Below, in pieces: positions 1-5,226 of a stretch of DNA of 7,325 nucleotides. Made by a program: the position numbers and the translations under genes. Every line of letters begins with the position of its first letter. Positions within the stretch are counted from its first letter, which is position 1. The DNA lies in NCBI GenBank assembly GCA_947448095.1, contig CANFNN010000150.1, positions 1 to 7,325 of the forward strand. Direction: 5' to 3'. The stretch is from Bacteriovoracaceae bacterium. GTDB lineage: Bacteria > Bdellovibrionota > Bacteriovoracia > Bacteriovoracales > Bacteriovoracaceae. The notes beneath the pieces were generated by a model. The model had not been told where the DNA came from, ran no database searches, and was given only the letters and a program-made list of their open reading frames with translations.

Positions 1-709
1 AAAACTCAATCCAGAACTAAGAAGAAACAGCACTCCGAGACATTTTGCTGGTCCTTACATGCTTCGTATACCTAAGTCAAAATACTCATATAACCTAGAT
101 GAATTGGCACCGGCACAGACAGTGGCAAGTGTTAATGTTCCTAAGTTCTCTCGACCAGAGTCTCGTAAGGAACTTAATCGCAGAACTGCCGACTCTTCAA
201 ATCGTCCAGAATTTCACCGTGTAAAACGCGGCGAAACATTGATGTCTATTTCAAGAAAATACGAAATTTCTCCAAGACAATTGGCCTCAGTAAATAACTT
301 CAAGTCTTGGAAAACTAAAGTCACTGTTGGACAAAAAATTAATCTCGAAGTAAACGAAGATCAATTCGTGTCAACACGTTTGGCCTCAACTCCAAAAGTA
401 AAAACAACGAATCGTCCAATAGTCTATAAAGTCACTAAAGGTGATAGTTTAACTGAGATTGCTGGACTCTTTAATTCGCCAATGTCGAAAATTAAAAGAG
501 TGAACAACCTTAAGCGTGGAAAAATTGTGGTTGGACAGAAAATTGTTTTACCAGGAACACAAAAGGCCATCTATACAGTTAGGGCCGGCGATCATCTGAC
601 AAAAGTTGCCAAATCATTTAATCTTCCTCTCTCAACATTAATGAAAATCAATGCAATGAAGAAAAGAACGATTTATGCCGGACAAAAACTTATTGTGAAT
701 ATGGATTAA
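1..709 (+). CDS. MltD-like lytic transglycosylase, C-terminal part with three LysM domains (5' end outside window)
   Basis: The frame stays open from base 2 with no stop before the ATG at 59. The 19 codons before that ATG read as protein and include LNPELRR, then PYMLRIP across it. This resembles the segment between the transglycosylase domain and the LysM repeats in MltD-family proteins (LNPxxxR...TPP...LxxP). The ATG at 59 is therefore probably internal, and the catalytic SLT domain lies upstream, unseen. Of 235 visible residues, about 71-117, 139-184 and 189-234 are LysM domains, each opening with a Y/H-x-V-x-x-G-(D/E)-x-L pattern and closing with GQK plus hydrophobics. Linkers are basic and Ser/Thr-rich. 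LysM binds the glycan backbone of peptidoglycan, and MltD-type enzymes cleave it in the periplasm to form 1,6-anhydro-muropeptides. E. coli MltD has two LysM domains; this has three. The gene converges on the next one, overlapping it by 20 bases. LysM content is certain; the MltD assignment is inferred from a short segment, and another LysM envelope protein is possible. Confidence 0.8.
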   Translation, partial: KLNPELRRNSTPRHFAGPYMLRIPKSKYSYNLDELAPAQTVASVNVPKFSRPESRKELNRRTADSSNRPEFHRVKRGETLMSISRKYEISPRQLASVNNFKSWKTKVTVGQKINLEVNEDQFVSTRLASTPKVKTTNRPIVYKVTKGDSLTEIAGLFNSPMSKIKRVNNLKRGKIVVGQKIVLPGTQKAIYTVRAGDHLTKVAKSFNLPLSTLMKINAMKKRTIYAGQKLIVNMD

Positions 710-1745
710 ACTTAGGAATAGCAATCTGAAAACTTGCCTTAAGTGGCAAATGATCTGAGAGGGCCGAAGGTAAAACTTCGGCCTTTATCATTTTAAGACC
801 CTTATCATAAAACATATAATCCAATCGTCGGTCTGGTTTAGAGGATGGAAATGTAAAATATCTCATCTCATCCAGAGCATAGATAGTATCAGGTATAACT
901 TCCAACAATTCAGATTTCAGCATCTCTTCATAACTGCTGTCGTTTTCGTAATCGTCATCATAATTCTTAAACTTTCTCTTCTTCTGTGCACTTGGTGGAA
1001 CCATATTAAAATCACCGCTAATGATGTTAATTTTGTGCTCTTTAATTCTGGATACTAATAGACTTATTTGAGACTTACGATCATCTTTATCAAAAGCTTC
1101 AAGGTGAAGATTTACAATTTTAATTTTTCTCTCACCGAGATCAATTTGAACTTCCTGCATGTAGCGGTGTAGATAAAAAATGTTATACCACCAGGGCTGC
1201 GAAAGTGGTTTTTGAAAAAGTTGAACTTCATTGGCGATGATAGGGAATTTACTTAGAATTGCCCCGCCAGACTTCAAATGCCCAAAATTACGTGACAAAG
1301 GCCAATAAGGAAAAGGTATGTAATTGGCATCCCAACTAACAGCTTCTGCAACATAGGGATAACCAGCTTTAGTAGCTAAATACTGGGCCTGATTGATGTT
1401 GAAGCTACGGTGCGCATCAAAATCGATTTCCTGCAGACAAATAATATCGGGCTCAGAATTTTTAATCTCACTAATTAAAGTATTCATTTTATCTTCATAA
1501 AATTTTCGACTTTGCTGAATATATCCTGGTCCTTCAGAGCCCTCACCAAAAAGAAATCCCAGATTCCAAGTTTGAATTTTTATGACAGTTGGGAATTCTT
1601 CAACGTTGATCATCCCCTCTGGTTCTAAGTGAATGATTTCAGGTTTTATCAAACGTGCATTGAGACTCCACGGATAGCCACACCAACCAAGTAAGAAAAT
1701 AGCTCCCACAAATAGTAAACCCAGTGCTAACAGGACCATTTTCAT
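690..1745 (-). CDS. N-terminally anchored endonuclease/exonuclease/phosphatase (EEP, DNase I-like) family hydrolase
   Basis: This 351-residue protein has the full set of EEP-fold motifs, in order: TWN with N61, LQE with E106 (metal ligand), NLHLE with H213, GDFN with D245 and N247, RLDY with D309, and SDH with D331 and H332 as the catalytic pair. The family is Mg-dependent and cleaves phosphodiester or phosphomonoester bonds in nucleic acids, phosphoinositides or sphingomyelin-type lipids; the substrate cannot be read from sequence. Residues 3-23 form a hydrophobic segment that should act as a membrane anchor or uncleaved signal. This makes an extracytoplasmic enzyme likelier than a DNA-repair nuclease such as XthA. 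An acidic, Lys-rich insertion follows GDFN (about 255-278). The start ATG overlaps the stop of the upstream dihydroorotase gene (ATGA), with AAAGG 9 bases before it; the Met at codon 3 is less well spaced. Its 3' end overlaps the converging mltD-like gene by 20 bases. Family assignment is firm; biological role is unknown. Confidence 0.88.
   Translation of the reverse strand: MKMVLLALGLLFVGAIFLLGWCGYPWSLNARLIKPEIIHLEPEGMINVEEFPTVIKIQTWNLGFLFGEGSEGPGYIQQSRKFYEDKMNTLISEIKNSEPDIICLQEIDFDAHRSFNINQAQYLATKAGYPYVAEAVSWDANYIPFPYWPLSRNFGHLKSGGAILSKFPIIANEVQLFQKPLSQPWWYNIFYLHRYMQEVQIDLGERKIKIVNLHLEAFDKDDRKSQISLLVSRIKEHKINIISGDFNMVPPSAQKKRKFKNYDDDYENDSSYEEMLKSELLEVIPDTIYALDEMRYFTFPSSKPDRRLDYMFYDKGLKMIKAEVLPSALSDHLPLKASFQIAIPKFNPYSQ
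762..797 (+). terminator. Probable intrinsic terminator of the mltD-like gene, inside the opposing EEP gene
   Basis: GGCCGAAG (762-769) and CTTCGGCC (776-783) form a perfect 8-bp, GC-rich stem around the 6-base loop GTAAAA. Weaker G-U and A-U pairs can extend the base of the stem. A U-rich but interrupted tail follows (TTTATCATTTTA from 784). The stem starts 52 bases after the mltD-like stop codon. In the - direction the stem is followed by CTCTCAGATC with no U-run, so the signal is one-directional. The interrupted tail makes it weaker than a textbook terminator. Confidence 0.6.
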
Positions 1746-3010
1746 ATTTCTTTACCTTTAATAAATAATCTTTTTAATGAACCGGGAAAAGTCACACCCA
1801 AAAATGGACTATGAAGAACTTTGGTTCTTAGTTTGTCGACCGTTACAGTTTCAGGATGATTTGGCCTGAGAATTGTGAAGTTCGCCAAAAAACCGGGTTT
1901 TAGGAAACCAACTCCAAGCCCAAGGTTCGTTTTATTCTGATCCAAAAGATTCCAAGATGCTAGAAATTGATTGTGAAAATCTCCTGGATTTTCAGCACAT
2001 ACTTTTGCCATCAGTTCAGGAGGAAATCCCTCATTAAGTAGCCATGTGACAAATCCTGCATAGGTATCAAGACCCGTAAGACCTGAAGTTCCCTTCTCTT
2101 TTTCTTCTTTCGTATGAGGAGCATGATCGGTAGCCAAATATTGAATTTCGCCATTTCGAAGGGCGGATTTAAGCGCTTCTCGGTCATGGTGATGGCGAAT
2201 AGGAGGATTCATTTGAAAAGACTTTAAACGAGAGTCTTCAAGGTGCTCGAGATCAAAATAAAGATGCTGGGGAGTGACCTCAATTGAAACATTTACTCCG
2301 CGAAGTCGCGCCTCACGAATTAATTTGAGACCCTCATGGGATGAATAATGACAAAGCTTTCCGATGAGCCCGTATTTTTCAATCAACATAAGAGCATCAC
2401 GAGTGGCAACCGTCTCCGCTTCTACAGGACGACGTTCATGATGAGTTGCTGCCAATGAATGAGCTTCGAGGACTTCCGGATCTTCGCAGTGAAAACTCAC
2501 ATGCTGACCTCGGTAATGAGACAAAGTCTCGTCGAGAGTTTTCAAATCTTTAAAATAGAGCTCACCGATTGAAGGACCCATATAAACTTTGTAAGGAACC
2601 TTATAGCTGAGGGGTCTTGTGTTGGGTCCAATCCCTGCATAAAGCCAAAGACATCGATGTGCCTTCTGGGCCAGGTTAAATTTGCTCTCATAAGATGCAT
2701 TATCGATAGGTGGAACAGGGTTATTGGGCATATCGCCGGCATGGGTGAGTCCCCCATTTTTCATCGCTTCTAAAGCTGATAAAAAGTCTTCTTTATAAGA
2801 ATTTTTGCCGGACACATCTTCACGAGCATGGATATGCACATCCCCCATTCCAGCAAATAACAGACAGCCATCGTCGAAATAAAAATCCACTTCAGCTCTA
2901 GGTACTTTAAGGTCACCTACTTCTCTGATGAGGCCAGAGACTTCATCAAAGCGAATTTGCTTTCTTGCGACCTCAATCGAAGTGGCACAAATCGCTTCAA
3001 GAACTTTCAC
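1742..3010 (-). CDS. pyrC: Dihydroorotase (amidohydrolase superfamily, carboxylated-lysine type)
   Basis: The 422-residue protein fits a dihydroorotase, which reversibly cyclises N-carbamoyl-aspartate to dihydroorotate in cytoplasmic pyrimidine synthesis. Binuclear-zinc and active-site motifs are complete: D57-V-H59-I-H61-x-R-E near the N-terminus, MPNN (94-97) matching the usual MPN substrate loop, K141 in YKVYMG as the expected carboxylated bridging lysine, H174 in FHCED, H221 in CHYSS, NPPIR (268-272), and catalytic D295 in ATDHAPH. A C-terminal KPGFLANF (371-378) matches the KPGxxAD(L/F) strand of the family's composite beta-sandwich. The KV(F/Y)MG motif places it nearer the lysine-bearing dihydroorotase/allantoinase group than Bacillus-type PyrC, where Asp replaces Lys. 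Length suits that group. The start is GTG at 3010-3008, overlapping the upstream dehydrogenase stop as GTGA, with AAGAGG 6 bases before it. No other pyrimidine gene is in view, so a related cyclic amidase (allantoinase, hydantoinase) cannot be fully excluded. Confidence 0.85.
   Translation of the reverse strand: MKVLEAICATSIEVARKQIRFDEVSGLIREVGDLKVPRAEVDFYFDDGCLLFAGMGDVHIHAREDVSGKNSYKEDFLSALEAMKNGGLTHAGDMPNNPVPPIDNASYESKFNLAQKAHRCLWLYAGIGPNTRPLSYKVPYKVYMGPSIGELYFKDLKTLDETLSHYRGQHVSFHCEDPEVLEAHSLAATHHERRPVEAETVATRDALMLIEKYGLIGKLCHYSSHEGLKLIREARLRGVNVSIEVTPQHLYFDLEHLEDSRLKSFQMNPPIRHHHDREALKSALRNGEIQYLATDHAPHTKEEKEKGTSGLTGLDTYAGFVTWLLNEGFPPELMAKVCAENPGDFHNQFLASWNLLDQNKTNLGLGVGFLKPGFLANFTILRPNHPETVTVDKLRTKVLHSPFLGVTFPGSLKRLFIKGKEI
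1755..1759 (-). promoter_or_regulatory. Ribosome binding site for the EEP gene
   Basis: AAAGG on the - strand lies 9 bases before the ATG at 1745-1743, inside the 3' end of the dihydroorotase gene. It favours the first of two nearby ATG codons, since the second (codon 3) would be 15 bases away. With the ATGA overlap, coupling to upstream translation is likely. Confidence 0.5.
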
Positions 3011-3777
3011 GCTTTTCCTCTTACGACGGTCGTGGGTGACCCCTGGGCCATGGGCATAGTAATCATTTCATCAATAACCACATGCCTCGGCTGATCCAGC
3101 ATGAACTGCATCATGCGCGCGATATCTTCTCCGCGCAAAGGATCTAGACCCTCATAAACTTTATCTGCCATGGCCTGGTCACCATTAAATCGCGTTAGGC
3201 TAAAATCAGTTTCAACCATTCCCGGAGAAATTTGCATCACTCGAATATTTCGTCCGGCCGTTTCTTCTCGCAGAACGCGGGTAAAAGCATGAACAGCGTG
3301 TTTAGTGGCGCAATAAACGGCTCCACCAGGATAAGTAAGAAAGCCCGCAATTGAGCATAAATTGATAATATCTCCGCCACCATTTTTTAACATCCAAGGA
3401 ACAACCATGTGGGCCATTTTGAAATTCGCCGTCACATTAGTCGAAATCATCTGTTCCCAATCAGTGAATGTCGAGGCCTCAATTTTATCGCGCCCAACAG
3501 CAAGGCCTGCGTTATTGATAAGGATATCGATCCTCTGGTTAGAAATGGTTGAAATTCTGCTTGTAAGCTCAGGATCATTTACATCAGAATCAATGAGATG
3601 AATAACTTTATGGGGATGAGTTTTAAGAATCTCGTCTTTCAGTTCCTGGAGTCGATCCAGTCTTCTTGCAACCAAAATAAGTGTGAGATTTTTAGGTGCT
3701 AAAGACCACGCCATGGCACGGCCAATTCCTGCAGAAGCACCAGTAATAAGAGCAATTTTAGGAATAAATGGGTCCAT
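3007..3777 (-). CDS. Short-chain dehydrogenase/reductase, YdfG-like (NADP-linked)
   Basis: This 256-residue classical SDR has a Rossmann fold with TGASAGIG (12-19) for nucleotide binding, NNAG (88-91), N114, S142, and Y155-x-x-x-K159, so the catalytic Asn-Ser-Tyr-Lys tetrad is complete. Arg38-Arg39 after the second strand favours NADP(H) over NAD(H). PG at 185-186 marks the usual loop after the active site. Features shared with E. coli YdfG (3-hydroxy acid/L-allo-threonine dehydrogenase) include NNAGLA(V/L)G, DWE-M-I-x-TN, a TRFNGD-like segment near 195 and an M-M/T-P ending. A similar substrate class (small beta-hydroxy acids or amino acids) is plausible but not shown. The enzyme should be cytoplasmic and soluble. 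It is first in a coupled trio: its TGA overlaps the dihydroorotase GTG. The ATG at 3777 has a strong AGGAGA 7 bases upstream. It is separated from the glycosyltransferase gene by the only intergenic gap in the window. Confidence 0.88.
   Translation of the reverse strand: MDPFIPKIALITGASAGIGRAMAWSLAPKNLTLILVARRLDRLQELKDEILKTHPHKVIHLIDSDVNDPELTSRISTISNQRIDILINNAGLAVGRDKIEASTFTDWEQMISTNVTANFKMAHMVVPWMLKNGGGDIINLCSIAGFLTYPGGAVYCATKHAVHAFTRVLREETAGRNIRVMQISPGMVETDFSLTRFNGDQAMADKVYEGLDPLRGEDIARMMQFMLDQPRHVVIDEMITMPMAQGSPTTVVRGKA
3017..3022 (-). promoter_or_regulatory. Ribosome binding site supporting the GTG start of the dihydroorotase gene
   Basis: AAGAGG on the - strand lies 6 bases before the GTG at 3010. 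It sits in the last codons of the dehydrogenase gene and decides this non-ATG start, which also gives the GTGA overlap. Confidence 0.55.
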
Positions 3778-3784
3778 AGTGAAA

Positions 3785-3790
3785 TCTCCT
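3785..3790 (-). promoter_or_regulatory. Strong ribosome binding site for the SDR gene
   Basis: AGGAGA on the - strand, 7 bases before the ATG at 3777-3775, is the best Shine-Dalgarno match seen in the window. It suggests independent translation initiation at the head of the SDR-dihydroorotase-EEP trio. Confidence 0.75.
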
Positions 3791-3796
3791 AGGATT

Positions 3797-3826
3797 ATTT
3801 TAGTGGGGCGTGAGTCATTTCGTCAT
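3797..3826 (-). promoter_or_regulatory. Tentative sigma-70-like promoter for the SDR trio
   Basis: In the 69-base gap, - strand, ATGACG (3826-3821, four of six matches to TTGACA) is followed after 18 bases by TAAAAT (3802-3797, five of six matches to TATAAT). Transcription would begin close to 3790, giving a very short leader that starts at about the Shine-Dalgarno sequence. In AT-rich DNA such matches occur by chance, so this is weak support for a separate transcript. Confidence 0.25.
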
Positions 3827-3846
3827 CAAACATTTATTGAGCAAAT

Positions 3847-5226
3847 TTAAGGATAACTAACAGAAAGAAACAACGCCTGATTAAACTTTTGATAACGATC
3901 AATGTGGCCGGAATTCACTAGAAAGATGGTCAGAAGCTTATCATTACCTGTTAAATCGAAAAGGTAAAAGTTCTTCTTGTTCAGATGTAGCTTAAGCGCC
4001 TCATCCGTACAATTCTGAGAGGGAAGCCCGAAATAATAGTCCTGTTGGAAGGTATTGGCACATACGACTAAGGCCCTAGGTGGTAAAAGCTGAAGATAGG
4101 ATTTAAAATTCGCCACATTTTGATCATCCCAGGAGTAAGACCTCCAAGGCTGTAAGACAAAGAGATTATAGGCAATGAGAATTCCCGCTAGCAATACCCC
4201 TCTGCGAAGATTACCAGCAATATCCCCTTCCTGTACCCAATCCAAGAGTGAATAAAGAAAAAAGGGAATAAGGTAGAGAAAATAGCGAGCGATTCTGATA
4301 TTCGAAAAGAAATAAGAAAAAAGTTCAACGAAAATAATCGACAGGAGAGTCAGTTGAACAAACTTGAGAAGCGACTCATTTTTTTGAATAAAAGGAATAA
4401 AACCTTTGCGTACCATAAATAAACAAACCACGAGCAAAAGCATGAAATAGGACCAAAACAAAGGCAAAGGAAAGACTGTGGTTAAAGGAAAAGAATCTCC
4501 CGCAAAGAGAAGCCCTAAAGATCTTTGAAACGCAAAAGTATCAAAGGAAATCCAGCTAATGTTACTGAAGACTTTTTCTCTGCCATACAGAAAGAATCTC
4601 ATCCCATAGTAAACACCAACAGGAATAGAAGTCCCCAGAGAAATAAAGAGTTGCCTTTTGCCAGACTGTTTTTTGAAGAAGTCATAAAAGGCCAAATACC
4701 AAACCGGAATCAATCCAAAAGGATGAACTAATTGAAAAAAGCTGCAAAAGATTAACAAGAGTCGTCGTGAAAAATGTGAGCGCTGATCCCAAAGAATCAG
4801 TAAAAGAAACGTAAGCTCAGCGTAAAGAGAATAGTGTCTCGCCTGGCGAGCATAACTAATATCCGTTGGCCAAAGCCACCATAAGATTAAAAAAACAAAG
4901 GCGATAGCTACGCTGCGCCTCTTCCACAAGAGTCCTGCGCATAAAGAAGTCATGAGAAAACTTAAGAAGATGGACAAGTAACGTAAGGAAACGATGCTTT
5001 TAGGAAAGATACTGATCCAAATCGAGCCTATGTAATAATAAAGGGGTGAATGAGATTCATGGAGAAAGATTCGGTCTAAGTGCTGAGCATAATATAAACT
5101 AGCAACTTCGTCTCCCCAAGCACTAACACCTGAAATGTTGAGCACTCTAAAAAGGATTCCAAGAAACAAAACAGAAAAAACAAGGACCACTCCAATAAAG
5201 GAGTAGTCCTTGAAAATTTTACGCAT
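3847..5226 (-). CDS. GT-C type polytopic glycosyltransferase (PMT/ArnT/GT39-like membrane protein)
   Basis: The 459-residue integral membrane protein has roughly ten or more hydrophobic segments, including about 8-29, 82-100, 106-123, 153-178, 194-212, 255-273, 286-306, 313-327 and 343-360. The first extracytoplasmic loop carries WGDE (37-40), matching the acidic catalytic motif of GT-C enzymes, then HESHSPLYYY (56-65), the counterpart of the H-x-S-x-PPLYY signature. ARQARHYSLY (126-135) and RIARYFLYLIP (311-321) match conserved Arg/Tyr motifs of the family. The C-terminal ~100 residues look soluble and periplasmic. Such enzymes transfer a sugar from a polyprenyl-phosphate donor to lipid A, protein, glycan or lipid; the acceptor is unknown. 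The ATG overlaps the aconitase stop by 8 bases and has only a weak upstream purine run (AGAAAG), so reinitiation by ribosomes finishing acnA is likely. A terminator-like hairpin lies in codons 5-17. A later start would cut into the first membrane segment, so I keep this ATG. Confidence 0.82.
   Translation of the reverse strand: MRKIFKDYSFIGVVLVFSVLFLGILFRVLNISGVSAWGDEVASLYYAQHLDRIFLHESHSPLYYYIGSIWISIFPKSIVSLRYLSIFLSFLMTSLCAGLLWKRRSVAIAFVFLILWWLWPTDISYARQARHYSLYAELTFLLLILWDQRSHFSRRLLLIFCSFFQLVHPFGLIPVWYLAFYDFFKKQSGKRQLFISLGTSIPVGVYYGMRFFLYGREKVFSNISWISFDTFAFQRSLGLLFAGDSFPLTTVFPLPLFWSYFMLLLVVCLFMVRKGFIPFIQKNESLLKFVQLTLLSIIFVELFSYFFSNIRIARYFLYLIPFFLYSLLDWVQEGDIAGNLRRGVLLAGILIAYNLFVLQPWRSYSWDDQNVANFKSYLQLLPPRALVVCANTFQQDYYFGLPSQNCTDEALKLHLNKKNFYLFDLTGNDKLLTIFLVNSGHIDRYQKFNQALFLSVSYP
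5175..5212 (-). terminator. Intrinsic terminator or attenuator after acnA, inside the glycosyltransferase 5' coding region
   Basis: On the - strand, CAAGGACTACTCC (5212-5200), loop TTTATT (5199-5194) and GGAGTGGTCCTTG (5193-5181) form a 13-bp stem in which every position pairs in RNA: seven G-C, five A-U and one G-U. TTTTTT (5180-5175) follows directly, then more T-rich sequence (CTGTTTTG). The stem begins 6 bases after the acnA stop codon (5221-5219). In the + strand RNA the G-U position becomes a C-A mismatch and the run after the stem is only AAAATTTT, so the signal points along acnA transcription. It overlaps codons 5-19 of the glycosyltransferase gene. Confidence 0.8.

Larger units (their letters stand above)
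3778..3846. other. Only intergenic gap (69 bases)
   Basis: This short spacer lies between the glycosyltransferase stop and the SDR start. It contains the SDR Shine-Dalgarno sequence and a tentative promoter. I find no convincing hairpin plus U-run for terminating the glycosyltransferase transcript, so readthrough into the SDR trio is possible. No RNA gene or small ORF is supported. Confidence 0.6.

Noticed and set aside
728..749. Second small inverted repeat, TTGCC/GGCAA (734-749), with GTTTTC after it on the - strand.
   Set aside because: The stem is only 5 bp with a 6-base loop and lies about 40 bases before the EEP stop codon, so it would truncate that gene. It is weak and most likely chance.
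1677..1682. Possible lipoprotein cleavage site at Cys22 of the EEP protein.
   Set aside because: The residues before Cys are L-G-W. A bulky Trp directly before the Cys does not fit the lipobox, so a plain membrane anchor is preferred.
2542..2757. Open frame of about 71 codons on the - strand inside the dihydroorotase gene.
   Set aside because: It is wholly contained in a well-supported gene in another frame and has no recognisable domain.
3362..3601. Open frame of 79 codons on the + strand opposite the SDR gene.
   Set aside because: It is antisense to the SDR NNAG and catalytic regions, with no domain signature; a by-product of codon composition.
4525..4731. Open frame of 68 codons on the + strand opposite the glycosyltransferase gene.
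   Set aside because: Low-complexity Lys/Asn-rich translation antisense to membrane helices, with no supporting signals.
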